Assembly (NCBI GenBank): GCA_017462035.1
Contig: JAFTRY010000031.1
Coordinates: 1-64,000 of the forward strand
Reading direction: 5' to 3'
DNA from: Clostridia bacterium
Lineage (GTDB): Bacteria > Bacillota > Clostridia > Oscillospirales > CAG-272
Length of the DNA: 64,000 bases
Part shown: piece by piece, positions 1 to 9,172 of the stretch
Layout: every line of letters begins with the position of its first letter
How positions within the stretch are numbered: the stretch's first letter is position 1
The notes under the pieces: model-generated
The model's input: the letters and a program-made list of their open reading frames with translations, nothing else
The model's database searches: none
Told to the model about the DNA's origin: nothing
Translations under genes and position numbers: made by a program

Positions 1-14
1 GCGGGCGTTCACAG

Positions 15-1380
15 TGTATAGTGTAGTAACATAGTATACAGGTAGTGCAAGGACATAGTATACAGTTTTATGGTAAAATAAAGGCATCAAAAAATCCAAA
101 GGAGAAGTAAAGATGCCTTGGAAGGATAAAACTGTGGAAGAATTAAGGAAAGAGTTTGTAGAAGCTGCAAAAAGCTGCGAGAACCTCAGCGCATTATGCC
201 GAGAATTTGGAATAACCCGTGCAACAGGCTACAAGTGGATCAACAGGTACGAGAACCGAGAAGGATTTACAGATCGTAGCCGTCGTCCCAACATTACTGC
301 TAATAAAACCGCCGAGGAGACAGAACTACGCATAGTACAAACTCGAAGCATCCACCCCGGATGGGGAGCAAAGAAGATAAAAACTGTACTTGAGAACAAA
401 GGCGTTGAAATGCCTTGTGTGAAAACAGTCAACAACATCTTGAACCGTTACGGTTGTATCTCAAAAGAAGAATCTCTAAAACACAAACCTTTCACACGTT
501 TTGAGAAAGAACAGTGCAACGAGATGTGGCAGACGGATTTTAAGGGCGAATTCAGGATGCAAGACGGAAAATATTGCTTCCCCTTGGATATCTTTGACGA
601 TCACAGCAGATACGTCATTAAGATCAAACCGTCCACAAGTACATCAAATCTTGTATTACCCACTTTTAAGGAAGCTTTTTGTGAATTTGGTATGCCCAAT
701 TCAGTGCTCTCAGACAACGGAGCTCAATTTGCAGGCTTTCGTCAAGGCTATACGCAGTTTGAAAAGTGGCTTATGAAGCATGATGTTTTGCCAATCCACG
801 GACGCATCAAGCATCCTCAAACACAAGGCAAAATAGAACGGTTTCATAGGGCAATGAATCAGGAACTGTTAAAGTACTATACACCAATAGATATCAACGA
901 TGCGGAGCGAGTGCTCAACCATTGGCGGAACAGCTATAACGATGAACGACCTCATGAAGCATTGGGAATGAGGTGCCCTTCGGAGATATATACACCCAGT
1001 AATCGCACTTATTGTGACCAAGTTAAAAAGTATGAATATGGGGGAGAATATCACGTGATCAAAGTGAACTCTTGGGGGTATGTCAGATTTGACCGTTTTC
1101 AGATCTATTTGAGTGAAACGATGATAGATGAGCTCATAGAGTTCAGACCTAACCCCAATGGAGATACGTTTGTTGCTTGCTATCGCAATTTTGCGATCGG
1201 GGAGTTTGACGTACATACGGGTAAACTTCTCCACCGTAAAATCCGGCGTCTTTGAGCGGCTCGTAGCTTTGGAAAGCCTCTCTCCGCTACGCTCCGTTCG
1301 GCTTTCCAAAGCTATTAACTGTAATCCCAAATGTGTATACCATGTCCTTACACAGATTGTTTACAATGTTACTCTTGACA
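15..1380 (+). mobile_element. Complete IS481-type insertion sequence
   Basis: Left end begins TGTATAGTGTAGTAACATAG; the reverse complement of the right end begins TGTCAAGAGTAACATTGTAA. The ends align as imperfect inverted repeats with a 3-bp gap, and both continue into an internal AAGGACAT(A/G)GTATACA block. CACAG flanks both sides (10-14 and 1381-1385), read as a 5-bp target duplication. Joining the flanks restores the hairpin GGCGTTCACAGAACGCC, which is intact in other repeat copies at 11713, 18886, 30654 and 34331. One intact transposase lies inside. A 14-bp stem (AGCTTTGGAAAGCC, 1265-1313) follows the transposase. Boundaries are inferred from the repeat comparison. Confidence 0.85.
113..1255 (+). 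CDS. IS481-family transposase (DDE integrase core)
   Basis: This 380-aa DDE transposase would cut and join the ends of the surrounding element. Residues about 20-60 form a helix-turn-helix (LCREFGITRATGYKWINRYE). A second DNA-binding domain follows. The integrase core carries the acidic triad: Asp in WQTDFKGEF, Asp in LSDNGAQF and Glu in QGKIERFHRAM. The gene fills most of the element and is undisrupted, so the copy may be active. The start is the ATG preceded by AAAGGAGAAG. IS481 rather than IS3 is inferred from the single ORF without a frameshifted orfA/orfB and from the TGT-type ends. Confidence 0.92.
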   Translation: MPWKDKTVEELRKEFVEAAKSCENLSALCREFGITRATGYKWINRYENREGFTDRSRRPNITANKTAEETELRIVQTRSIHPGWGAKKIKTVLENKGVEMPCVKTVNNILNRYGCISKEESLKHKPFTRFEKEQCNEMWQTDFKGEFRMQDGKYCFPLDIFDDHSRYVIKIKPSTSTSNLVLPTFKEAFCEFGMPNSVLSDNGAQFAGFRQGYTQFEKWLMKHDVLPIHGRIKHPQTQGKIERFHRAMNQELLKYYTPIDINDAERVLNHWRNSYNDERPHEALGMRCPSEIYTPSNRTYCDQVKKYEYGGEYHVIKVNSWGYVRFDRFQIYLSETMIDELIEFRPNPNGDTFVACYRNFAIGEFDVHTGKLLHRKIRRL

Positions 1381-1850
1381 CACAGAACGCCCCTACGAGT
1401 TTGAGGAAATTTTCCTGTCTTCATCCTACGAAAATAAATAATTACCGAAAGATTCCGTCCGTCGGAATCCACGGCAATCCCACCAACCACCCGAAGGTGT
1501 TCGTATGAACCTTCGGGTGAGATTTTTCCATAGCAAAGCCTCCCCGGCGCATGGGGCGGTGGGGACGTAGGGGGGATTTTCAAGGGGGAACGCCTTGAAA
1601 ACGCTTTCTTCGCCATTCTTTGTCGTTTCACAAAGAATGGCATAAAACCTTCACCAAAGTAATTTTCCCATTCAGCAAAGAATGGCATAAAACCTTCACC
1701 AAAGTAATTTTCCCATTCAGCAAAGAATGGCATAAACCACATCAAAGTAACTTTACCATTCACCAAAGAATGGCATAAAACCTACACCAAAGTAACTTTC
1801 CCGTTTACCAAAGAATGGCATAAACATACACCGAAGTATCTTGTTCCGTT
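1381..1850 (+). repeat. Dispersed mosaic repeat, copy A (split by the IS)
   Basis: Modules in order: the tail of the GGCGTTCACAG/AACGCCCC hairpin (its first half is at 1-14, left of the IS); an AT-rich stretch ending in GGAATCCACGGCAATCCCACC; the palindrome ACCCGAAGGT-N10-ACCTTCGGGT (1489-1518); a GC-rich module starting near GCCTCCCCGGCGCATGG; TTTTCAAGG...CCTTGAAAA; the hairpin GCCATTCTTTG...CAAAGAATGGC; and a tandem array. The same modules recur at 10.7, 11.5, 18.8, 26.6, 30.5 and 34.0 kb. No real gene is seen here; open frames over it only follow the repeat. Confidence 0.9.
1631..1850 (+). repeat. Tandem ~45-bp repeat array (5 units)
   Basis: Units begin CAAAGAATGGCATAAA at 1631, 1676, 1721, 1764 and 1809, so the period is 45, 45, 43 and 45 bp. 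The rest of each unit is variants of ACACCAAAGTAACTTTCCCATT. Units abut with no unique spacers, so this is not a CRISPR array. Unit number differs between repeat copies: 1-2 at 11.7 and 19.1 kb, 6 at 26.85-27.09 kb. Confidence 0.9.
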
Positions 1851-1908
1851 TTTTACGATTCCTATGTTAAAAAAATCGCGTGCCCTCCCAAAAAATCTGA
1901 AAACCCCC

Positions 1909-1937
1909 TTGTTTCCCCCTGCGTATTGTGCTATAAT
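1909..1937 (+). promoter_or_regulatory. Promoter of the MATE gene
   Basis: TTGTTT (1909-1914), 17-bp spacer, TATAAT (1932-1937) with an extended -10 TGC just upstream. It lies 33 bp before the chosen ATG, which argues against the TTG at 1926 lying inside the promoter. Confidence 0.75.
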
Positions 1938-1970
1938 AAATTGAAAATCAGCAGGGAAGGCGGCAATGAT

Positions 1971-3350
1971 ATGAGCGGTGCGCTTAGGCAGTTGTTCAAT
2001 ACAAAAAAACGGGACGTGGATATGACCGCAGGAGGAATTTCCGGTCACTTGATCCGCTTTGCGATACCGTTGCTCCTTGGCAACATTCTCCAACAGCTCT
2101 ACAATATGGTGGATACCTGGGTGGTAGGAAACTACGTCAGCGGGGAGGCGTTTTCCGCCGTGGGAACCGTGGGACCTATCATCAATCTGCTGGTCGGCTT
2201 CTTTATGGGGCTTTCCTCCGGTGCCGGTGTGGTGGTTTCTCAGTATTACGGTGCCCATCGGGAAAAGGATGTCCGCCGTACGGTGCATACCGCCATGGCA
2301 GTAACCTTCATCGTCGGCGTGGTGCTCTCGATCATAGGCGTTCTCATGGTGCCAACTATGCTGGATCTGATCAAAACACCCGCGGAGGTTCGGGACGAGG
2401 CGGCTGTCTATCTGAACACCTATTTTTCCGGTCTTCTGGGGCTTGTGGTCTACAATATGGGGGCAGGTATTCTGCGCTCGGTGGGGGATTCCCAACGCCC
2501 CTTCTACTTCTTAGCCCTTTGCGCCCTTGCCAATACAGTGCTGGACCTTGTGTTCGTGCTTGCCTTTGATATGGGTGTCTTCGGCGTGGCACTGGCAACG
2601 ATCCTGTCTCAGGGTGTGTCCGCTCTGTTGGTGGTGATCACACTCATGCAGAGCAAAAACTGCGTCCGTTTTTCCTTCCGGGGTCTTCGGATCCATGGGG
2701 ACGTTCTCGGAAAGATCGTGAAGATCGGTTTGCCTACGGCACTGCAAATGGCAATCACCTCTTTTTCCAATATTTTTGTCCAGTCCTACGTCAATTACTT
2801 CGGCACAGCGGCAATGGGCGGCTGGACGGCATACGCCAAGATCGACCAGCTGGTGATGCTGCCCATGCAATCCCTGTCCTTAGCATGTACCACCTTTGTG
2901 GGTCAGAACCTGGGTAACGGAGACGTGACAAGAGCCAAGCGGGGTGTGCGGGTTGCCCTTGCCATTGCCTGCGGCGCAACAGCGGTGATCATCATACCCA
3001 TCGTGCTCTTTGCTCCCAGCTTGGTGATCTTCTTTAACGATGACCCGGAGATCGTTTCCTTCGGTACGCTTTTCCTTCGCTGGCTCACTCCCTTCTATAT
3101 CCTGTGTTGCGTCAATCAGATCTACGCGGGTGTCCTGAGAGGCGCGGGAAAATCGGCGGCGACCATGGTGATCACGCTCGCCTCCTTCGTGGGCTTCCGT
3201 CAGCTCTATCTGTTCATTACCGCAAACTTCATTTCCAATACTGTCATCCCCATCGCGATGGGGTATCCCGCGGGTTGGCTTCTGTGTAGCTGCTTGATGT
3301 TCTTCTATTATCGGTGCGTGAAGCTGGAAAAGGGAAGGATCGTTACGTAA
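1971..3350 (+). CDS. MATE family multidrug/metabolite exporter
   Basis: Predicted 459-aa polytopic membrane protein of the MATE family, which exports cationic drugs or metabolites in exchange for Na+ or H+. The N-terminal part reads GHLIRFAIPLLLGNILQQLYNMVDTWVVG and is followed by about twelve hydrophobic segments in two related halves, the usual MATE layout and length. The start is the ATG at 1971, with GGGAAGG about 11 bp upstream; the longer open frame begins inside the promoter. It is monocistronic, between a repeat and the SAM riboswitch. The substrate cannot be told from sequence. Confidence 0.9.
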   Translation: MSGALRQLFNTKKRDVDMTAGGISGHLIRFAIPLLLGNILQQLYNMVDTWVVGNYVSGEAFSAVGTVGPIINLLVGFFMGLSSGAGVVVSQYYGAHREKDVRRTVHTAMAVTFIVGVVLSIIGVLMVPTMLDLIKTPAEVRDEAAVYLNTYFSGLLGLVVYNMGAGILRSVGDSQRPFYFLALCALANTVLDLVFVLAFDMGVFGVALATILSQGVSALLVVITLMQSKNCVRFSFRGLRIHGDVLGKIVKIGLPTALQMAITSFSNIFVQSYVNYFGTAAMGGWTAYAKIDQLVMLPMQSLSLACTTFVGQNLGNGDVTRAKRGVRVALAIACGATAVIIIPIVLFAPSLVIFFNDDPEIVSFGTLFLRWLTPFYILCCVNQIYAGVLRGAGKSAATMVITLASFVGFRQLYLFITANFISNTVIPIAMGYPAGWLLCSCLMFFYYRCVKLEKGRIVT

Positions 3351-3387
3351 AACCTGCATAAAACCTCTGTAAAATTGAAAATACCTG

Positions 3388-3416
3388 TTGAAAAACGGTG
3401 TGGAATATGGTATAAT
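3388..3416 (+). promoter_or_regulatory. Promoter of the SAM riboswitch-metK transcript
   Basis: TTGAAA (3388-3393), 17-bp spacer, TATAAT (3411-3416), about 22 bp before the first riboswitch helix. Confidence 0.8.
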
Positions 3417-3438
3417 ATAATGAAACGATAATAAACGT

Positions 3439-3561
3439 CTTATCAAGAGTGGTGGAGGGACAGGCCCTGTGAAGCCACGGCAACCTGCCTCCGAGGGAGC
3501 GTAAGGTGCTAATTCCGGCAGATGAGAATTTTGATCTCCGGAGCAGTCCGGAGATTTTTTT
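3439..3561 (+). promoter_or_regulatory. SAM-I (S-box) riboswitch with terminator
   Basis: The aptamer shows the S-box signatures CTTATCAAGAG, GTGAAGCCACGGCAACCTGC and AAGGTGCTAATTCC, and closes with GATGAGA. The expression platform is the hairpin ATCTCCGGA (3534-3542)/TCCGGAGAT (3547-3555) with a seven-T run, a transcription terminator. High SAM should therefore stop transcription of metK, whose product makes SAM. Confidence 0.96.
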
Positions 3562-3580
3562 GTGAAAAAGGAGAAGAAAA

Positions 3581-4765
3581 ATGAAAAAAGTACTGTTTAC
3601 ATCCGAGTCGGTGACCGAGGGTCATCCCGATAAAATCTGCGATAAGATCTCTGACGCGATCTTGGACGAGCTACTTCGCCAGGATCCCATGTCCCGCGTG
3701 GCTTGCGAGACCTTCTGCACGACGGGGCTCGTGACCGTCATGGGCGAGATCACCACGAAGGCATACGTGGATTTCCAGACCATCGTCCGCGAGACGGTGC
3801 GCGAGATCGGCTACACCCGCGCCAAGTTCGGCTTTGACTGCGACAGCTGTGCGGTGATCAGCTCCATTCACGAGCAGTCTCCCGATATTGCTCTGGGCGT
3901 GGATAAGTCCCTGGAGGCGAAGGAGGGTACGCTTGACGACGGCTTGGATACCGGTGCCGGTGACCAGGGTCTGATGTTTGGATATGCCTGCAATGAAACC
4001 AAGGAGCTCATGCCCCTGCCCATTTCTCTGGCACATAAGCTGGCGCTCCGTCTGACGGAGGTTCGGAAGAACGGAACCCTCAGCTACCTCCGTCCCGACG
4101 GCAAGACCCAGGTGACGGTGGAATACCATGACGACCTCCCCGTTCGGGTGGATACGGTGGTCATTTCCTCCCAGCACGGTGCGGAGGTCGAACTGAAGCA
4201 GATCCGTGAGGACGTGATCCGAGAGGTCATTACCCCCGTGGTTCCCGCTGACCTCATGGACGAAAATACCAAGATCTATGTGAACCCTACGGGACGTTTT
4301 GTCGTTGGCGGTCCCGCGGGAGATACTGGGCTTACGGGACGGAAGATCATCGTGGACACCTACGGCGGATATTCCCGTCACGGCGGCGGAGCCTTCTCGG
4401 GTAAGGATCCCACAAAAGTGGACCGCTCCGCCTCCTACGCCGCCCGGTATATCGCGAAGAATATCGTAGCCGCCGGCGTGGCTGACCGCTGTGAGGTTCA
4501 GGTGGCATACGCCATCGGTGTGGCAAAGCCTGTGTCGGTGATGATCGATACCTTCGGAACGGGTAAGGCTTCCGAGGACGCGATCTCCCAGGCGGTGAGC
4601 CGCCTCTTCGACCTTCGTCCCGCCGCTATCATTCAGCGCTTTGATCTCCGCCGTCCCATCTATTGTCAGACCGCCGCGTACGGTCATATGGGCAGAGAGG
4701 ACATCGACCTTCCTTGGGAGAAGCTGGACATGGCGGAGGAGCTGAAGCGGGAGCTGGGACTCTGA
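3581..4765 (+). CDS. metK: S-adenosylmethionine synthetase
   Basis: Makes S-adenosylmethionine from ATP and methionine in the cytoplasm. The 394-aa length is normal. Signatures are the N-terminal [19 protein letters not shown] (ATP/methionine site), [12 protein letters not shown] and the P-loop-like [17 protein letters not shown]. The start is the ATG at 3581 after AAAAAGGAG. It is the only gene behind the SAM riboswitch, so its own product should repress it. A hairpin plus T-run follows. Confidence 0.98.
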   Translation: MKKVLFTSESVTEGHPDKICDKISDAILDELLRQDPMSRVACETFCTTGLVTVMGEITTKAYVDFQTIVRETVREIGYTRAKFGFDCDSCAVISSIHEQSPDIALGVDKSLEAKEGTLDDGLDTGAGDQGLMFGYACNETKELMPLPISLAHKLALRLTEVRKNGTLSYLRPDGKTQVTVEYHDDLPVRVDTVVISSQHGAEVELKQIREDVIREVITPVVPADLMDENTKIYVNPTGRFVVGGPAGDTGLTGRKIIVDTYGGYSRHGGGAFSGKDPTKVDRSASYAARYIAKNIVAAGVADRCEVQVAYAIGVAKPVSVMIDTFGTGKASEDAISQAVSRLFDLRPAAIIQRFDLRRPIYCQTAAYGHMGREDIDLPWEKLDMAEELKRELGL

Positions 4766-4825
4766 GCGGCAGCTTCGGCTAAGAAAGGGTCAAAGGACTC
4801 GAAAAGAAATTTATTGTAAGAGACG

Positions 4826-4898
4826 TACTGACACAGCGCGAGGCGGAGTCGGCGGAGTGGCTGATTTGTGCCGCACTGTGTCAGTATCTGCTTTTTTT
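4826..4898 (+). terminator. Terminator after metK
   Basis: TACTGACACAG (4826-4836) pairs with CTGTGTCAGTA (4876-4886), followed by seven Ts (4892-4898). The 39-nt loop is long for an intrinsic terminator and is GC-rich. Confidence 0.6.
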
Positions 4899-4940
4899 CC
4901 GGGATAGAACGGGAAATCGTTAGGAAAGGAGGAAGACGGG

Positions 4941-7181
4941 ATGGAATCGGGAAGACGTGAGGACGTGTCCGGCTTGCACAAGCTGGAGGGGAGCGTGGAG
5001 CGTGTCATCTATGCCAACGAGGAGAACGGCTATACCATCTGTGACCTGGCTGCCTCCGAGGACGGAGAGATGATCACGGCGGTTGGGGTCATGCCCATGA
5101 TCGGTGCCGGGGATCATCTCTGCCTTTATGGCAAATGGGTGCATAATCCCAAGTACGGCAGACAGTTTGAGGTGAGCCAGTATGAGCGGGTCATGCCGGC
5201 GGATACCGCCTCCATGCTTCGCTATCTCGCCTCCCGCGCCATTAAAGGGATCGGACCTAAGACGGCACAGAGGATCATCGACGAGTTTGGGGAGGACAGC
5301 TTCGACGTGATGGAGAACCACCCCGAATGGCTGGCAAGCATCAAGGGAATCTCCATGAAGACGGCACTTGCCGCCTCGGAGAGCTTTCGGGAACAGGCGG
5401 GGATCCGCTTTGCCATGATGTTCTTTCGGGATTATTTCGGGGTTGCCACCACGGTGAAGATCTATAAAAAATGGGGAAGCGGCGCGGTGGATATTGCCAA
5501 GAAGAACCCCTACCGTCTTTGCAACGAGATCGAAGGAATTGGCTTCGAGAGGGCAGATGCCTTGGCGGAGGGCTTAGGCTTTCAGAATGACCACCTGGAA
5601 CGGGTCATGAGCGGCTTGCGGTACGTTCTCTCTCAAAACGCCATCCAGAACGGACACGTATGCCTGCCCCGTGAGAAGCTTCGGGACAGCGCGGCACAGC
5701 TGCTTCGGGTATCCCCCGAGCAGGCGGAGGAGGGAATCTCTCTGCTGCTGAAGAGCGGGGCACTGCATTACGTTCTCCGAGAAGGGAGAGCCATGATCTA
5801 CAACAAGATATCCTACGAGGCGGAAAAATACGTTGCCGAAAAGATGATTCTGCTGGATCGGATGTGCGCCTCCCTGGATCTGCGGGATATCGACCGTTTT
5901 ATCGAAAACGAGGAGGCAAAATGCGGGATCCGCTATGCCTCCTTGCAGAAAAAAGCCATATCGGACGCACTGCGCTACGGAGTCATGATCCTGACGGGAG
6001 GACCCGGAACGGGTAAGACCACAGTGGTTCGGGCACTGATCCATATTTTTGACAGCATGGGGTACGAGATCGCCCTGGCGGCTCCCACGGGACGGGCGGC
6101 AAAGCGGCTCTCCGAGGCAACCTCCATGGAGGCAAAGACGCTCCACCGTCTTCTGGAAATGTCCTTCGAGGGGGAGGAGCGGTCTGCCTTTAACCGAAAC
6201 GAGCATAATCTTTTGGATGAGCAGGTGATCGTGGTGGACGAGGCATCTATGATCGATAACGCCCTGATGTGCGCTCTTTTGAAGGCAATCAAGCCGGGGG
6301 CGAGACTGATCGTGATCGGTGACTCGGATCAGCTTCCCTCGGTGGGAGCGGGGAACGTGCTCCGCGACGTGATCGACAGCGGGCGGTTCGCCACGGTTCG
6401 CTTGAACGAGATCTTCCGCCAGGCAAGTCAAAGTCTGATCGTTACCAATGCCCATGCGGTCAACCGGGGGGAGATGCCCGACCTGACCGTGAAGGATAAT
6501 GACTTTTTCTTTCTGCGGCGCGGGGGAGATCGGGAGATCGCTCTCACCATTGCCGACCTCTGCCGAAATCGCCTGCCCAGAACCTACGGCAACCTGGCAA
6601 GAAACGGCATCCAGGTCATTGCCCCCTCTCGCAAGGGAGAAGCGGGAACCGAGAGCTTGAATCTGTTGCTTCAAGCAACCCTGAACCCTCCCAGCCGTTA
6701 TTTGCGGGAGCATAAATTTCGGGATCGGATCTTCCGAGAGGGAGATCGGGTCATGCAGACCAGAAATAATTATGACATTCTCTGGAGCAGAAGCTATGAC
6801 GATAAGACGGGAAGCGGAATCTTCAATGGTGACATTGGAATCATCGAGGAGATCAACGAGCCCGAGAGCTATATGACCATTCTCTTTGATGACAGACGGC
6901 TCCAGTACGATTTTTCCCTTTTGGAGGACCTGGAGCACGCCTATGCGGTAACGGTGCACAAAAGCCAGGGAAGCGAGTATCCCATCGTTATTTTGCCTAT
7001 GTGCACGGCGGCTCCCATGCTCCTGTCCCGCAATCTTCTCTATACCGCCGTAACCAGAGCGGAAAAAATGGTGATCTTAGTGGGACGGGAGGAGATCGTG
7101 GCGGAAATGGTGGCGAACAACCGCCAAACCATGCGCTATACGGGACTCTATGAGTGGCTCCGGGAGGAAGAAGGGAAATGA
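4941..7181 (+). CDS. recD2: RecD2-type 5'-3' DNA helicase
   Basis: A 746-aa superfamily 1B helicase of the RecD/TraA (RecD2) type, found in bacteria lacking RecBCD and thought to act in DNA repair and replication. The N-terminal third is the RecD2 extension with helix-hairpin-helix repeats (IKGIGPKTAQRIIDEFGED, IKGISMKTALAASE, IEGIGFERADALAEGLGF). Walker A is GGPGTGKTT, Walker B VVDEASMID, motif III IGDSDQLPSVGAG, and the C-terminal motif is AVTVHKSQGSEYP. GAAAGGAGG precedes the start. The stop overlaps the next start (ATGA), so it is translationally coupled to the comF gene, both DNA-handling functions. Confidence 0.95.
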   Translation: MESGRREDVSGLHKLEGSVERVIYANEENGYTICDLAASEDGEMITAVGVMPMIGAGDHLCLYGKWVHNPKYGRQFEVSQYERVMPADTASMLRYLASRAIKGIGPKTAQRIIDEFGEDSFDVMENHPEWLASIKGISMKTALAASESFREQAGIRFAMMFFRDYFGVATTVKIYKKWGSGAVDIAKKNPYRLCNEIEGIGFERADALAEGLGFQNDHLERVMSGLRYVLSQNAIQNGHVCLPREKLRDSAAQLLRVSPEQAEEGISLLLKSGALHYVLREGRAMIYNKISYEAEKYVAEKMILLDRMCASLDLRDIDRFIENEEAKCGIRYASLQKKAISDALRYGVMILTGGPGTGKTTVVRALIHIFDSMGYEIALAAPTGRAAKRLSEATSMEAKTLHRLLEMSFEGEERSAFNRNEHNLLDEQVIVVDEASMIDNALMCALLKAIKPGARLIVIGDSDQLPSVGAGNVLRDVIDSGRFATVRLNEIFRQASQSLIVTNAHAVNRGEMPDLTVKDNDFFFLRRGGDREIALTIADLCRNRLPRTYGNLARNGIQVIAPSRKGEAGTESLNLLLQATLNPPSRYLREHKFRDRIFREGDRVMQTRNNYDILWSRSYDDKTGSGIFNGDIGIIEEINEPESYMTILFDDRRLQYDFSLLEDLEHAYAVTVHKSQGSEYPIVILPMCTAAPMLLSRNLLYTAVTRAEKMVILVGREEIVAEMVANNRQTMRYTGLYEWLREEEGK

Positions 7182-7954
7182 AGCGGCAAATCGGAGATAC
7201 CTTGCCGGGACAGTACCTATTTGTCCATAAGTGTGCCGGATGCGGCAGGATCCTGAGACCCGAGGAGCGGAGAGAAGCCTTTTGCCCCGCCTGCCTTCTT
7301 CGATATCGGGCGGGAAGAGTGGAGAGCTGTCCCCGTTGCTTCCGGAGTGCTTGGGAATGCCGCTGTATGCCCTCAGAGCTCGCTCGGGCAGGTATGCTTT
7401 GCCTGCGCAAGGCGGTGTTCTACCATTCAGAGAAGCAGGGAGAACCCCAGAATCAGATCATCTACCGCCTAAAGCAATCACCCAACCGAAGAATGGCGGA
7501 GTTCTTGGCAAAGGAGATCTTGGGTGCCATAGAGGAGGAGCTTCGGATCCTTGGCTATGATGGGGAGCTTGGTGAGGTCAGACTGATGGGACTTCCGCGG
7601 AGCAGAAGATCGCGGAATCGCTATGGTTTTGACCAGGCATCCTTCATTGCCGGAGTGATCGGGGAGAAAATGGCGATCCCCTGCGTGTCTGCCATTGGGC
7701 GGAGATGGGGCGGCAGAGAACAGAAAAAGCTGGGAAGCCGACGGAGGCTCCGCAATATCCGGCACTCGTTCTTTCTTACAAAGGAAGGGGCGGAGGTGTC
7801 GGGACGGTGCGTGATCCTCTTTGATGACGTGGTGACCACAGGTGCCAGTATGGCGGCGTGTACGAAGCTCTTGCGAGAGGCGGGAGCGACAGCGGTCATC
7901 GGCGTTTGCGTGGGACAGAACAAAAGGGATCAGATCGGTAAAAGAACCTCTTGA
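7178..7954 (+). CDS. comF: ComF-family phosphoribosyltransferase-like protein
   Basis: A 258-aa protein of the ComF/GntX family. In competent bacteria ComF acts in uptake of single-stranded DNA; the exact activity is unclear. The N-terminus has a Cys-rich zinc ribbon (CAGC, CPAC, CPRC, CRC within residues 15-75). The C-terminus has the PRPP loop VILFDDVVTTGASM. The start is the ATG at 7178, overlapping the recD2 stop; the frame opens 24 bp earlier but lacks a better ribosome site. AAGAAGGGAA serves as the ribosome site inside recD2. The partner comFA is not in the window. Confidence 0.88.
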   Translation: MKRQIGDTLPGQYLFVHKCAGCGRILRPEERREAFCPACLLRYRAGRVESCPRCFRSAWECRCMPSELARAGMLCLRKAVFYHSEKQGEPQNQIIYRLKQSPNRRMAEFLAKEILGAIEEELRILGYDGELGEVRLMGLPRSRRSRNRYGFDQASFIAGVIGEKMAIPCVSAIGRRWGGREQKKLGSRRRLRNIRHSFFLTKEGAEVSGRCVILFDDVVTTGASMAACTKLLREAGATAVIGVCVGQNKRDQIGKRTS

Positions 7955-7979
7955 TTTTTTGAGAAAATCATTGTATAAT
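7951..7979 (+). promoter_or_regulatory. Promoter of mreB
   Basis: TTGATT (7951-7956), 17-bp spacer, TATAAT (7974-7979), 42 bp before the ATG. It overlaps the last codons of comF. Confidence 0.75.
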
Positions 7980-8021
7980 AGAAGCAGTGATGAAAAGTTA
8001 CCCTAACTGTTGGGGGGAAAG

Positions 8022-9068
8022 ATGTTTAAATTCAAAACGAAGCAACTGTTTTCCAAGGATATTGGAATCGACCTTGGCACGGCAACCGTCCTTGTGTTTG
8101 TGGAGGGAAAGGGGATCGTGCTCAATGAGCCGTCGGTGGTGGCGGTGGATAAGAATACGGATTGCATTGCCAAGATCGGCAAGGACGCTCAGGTCATGGT
8201 GGGGCGGAATCCGAACCATATCGAAATCGTCCGTCCCCTTCGGGACGGGGTGATCAATCGGTATGACGTGACCGAGAAGATGATCTCCTATTTTATTCGC
8301 AAGGCATGCGGAAGTGCCATGCTTCCGCCCCGGGTGGTGATTTGTGTTCCCACGGGCGTGTCGGAGGTGGAGACGAGAGCGGTTATGGACGCGGGTACTC
8401 ACGCCGGGGCAAGGAAGACCTATCTGGTGCCTGAGCCGGTGGCGGCGGCGGTAGGAGCCGGTCTTGATATTCACAGTCCCACGGGACATATGGTGGTGGA
8501 TATCGGCGGCGGTACCACCGACGTGGCGGTGATCTCCCTTGGGGGCATCGTGGTGTCCAAATCCATCAAGATCGCGGGAGATAAATTCGACGAGGCGATC
8601 ATGCGCTACGTGCGCAGAAAATATAATATTGCTATTGGGGAACGAACGGCGGAGCAGATCAAAATACAGATCGGTGCCGTGTACGAGCACGGAGAGGCAA
8701 AATATATGGAGGTCAAAGGACGGTGCCTGGTTCAGGGACTGCCTAAGGTGGTGACTCTGTCCTCGAAGGAAATGCTGGAGGCAATGATGGAGCCGATCTC
8801 CGCTATTTTCGACGCTGTTTGCTCGGTGATCGAAAAGACACCGCCGGAGCTGGTGGGAGATATCCTGAAGAACGGAATCGTCCTGACGGGCGGCGGCTGT
8901 CAGCTCTACGGTCTGGACCGCCTGATGGCGGACGTGATCGAGATCCGTACCCGAGTGGCAAAGGAGCCCGTGAAATGTGTTGCTCTCGGCACGGGGCGGA
9001 TCCTCCGTTACTTGGAACATATGCCGGACGGCGTGATCGACCTGTCACGGGTCAGAGCGAAAATGTAA
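8022..9068 (+). CDS. mreB: Rod shape-determining protein MreB/Mbl
   Basis: A 348-aa bacterial actin homologue that forms membrane-associated filaments and guides side-wall peptidoglycan synthesis. Nucleotide-binding motifs are DIGIDLGTATVLVFV (phosphate 1), VVDIGGGTTDVAVISLGGIV (phosphate 2) and GIVLTGGGCQLYGLD (adenosine). The amphipathic N-terminus MFKFKTKQLFSKD is typical. The start is the ATG at 8022, 5-9 bp after GGGGGGAAAG; an upstream TTG would bury that site. mreC and mreD do not follow. The first phosphate loop reads GTATVLV rather than the common GTANTLV, so a paralogue such as Mbl is possible. Confidence 0.93.
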   Translation: MFKFKTKQLFSKDIGIDLGTATVLVFVEGKGIVLNEPSVVAVDKNTDCIAKIGKDAQVMVGRNPNHIEIVRPLRDGVINRYDVTEKMISYFIRKACGSAMLPPRVVICVPTGVSEVETRAVMDAGTHAGARKTYLVPEPVAAAVGAGLDIHSPTGHMVVDIGGGTTDVAVISLGGIVVSKSIKIAGDKFDEAIMRYVRRKYNIAIGERTAEQIKIQIGAVYEHGEAKYMEVKGRCLVQGLPKVVTLSSKEMLEAMMEPISAIFDAVCSVIEKTPPELVGDILKNGIVLTGGGCQLYGLDRLMADVIEIRTRVAKEPVKCVALGTGRILRYLEHMPDGVIDLSRVRAKM

Positions 9069-9070
9069 AA

Positions 9071-9120
9071 AAGGGACTGCTTTATTTGGTGACTTCCCCG
9101 TCTAAATGAAGCAGCCCCTT
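9071..9120. other. Hairpin between mreB and pepD
   Basis: AAGGGACTGCTT (9071-9082) pairs with AAGCAGCCCCTT (9109-9120) with one A-C mismatch. A run of As precedes it, so as a terminator it would fit the minus strand better. It may still end mreB transcription imperfectly. Confidence 0.4.
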
Positions 9121-9172
9121 GTTGAGTCTTTGAAATCAGTGGGCAGAGAAGAACTGCCCGAAAGGAGTAGAT

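Noticed and set aside
1287-1766. Open frame on the minus strand with repeated MPFFAEWENYFGEGF units; similar frames (MPFFVKRQRMAKKAF...) at 11466, 18936, 26637, 30753 and 34051
   Set aside because: They recur only because they lie on the mosaic repeat; the repeated peptide mirrors the 45-bp tandem units, and frames break at module borders. No ribosome site or conserved start.
5574-6959. Long minus-strand open frame (461 codons) opposite recD2
   Set aside because: Antisense of a well-supported helicase gene; long antisense frames are expected from its codon use.
9071-9120. Hairpin after mreB as a clear terminator for mreB
   Set aside because: The T-run is on the wrong side for the plus strand and there is a mismatch, so it is listed only as a hairpin.
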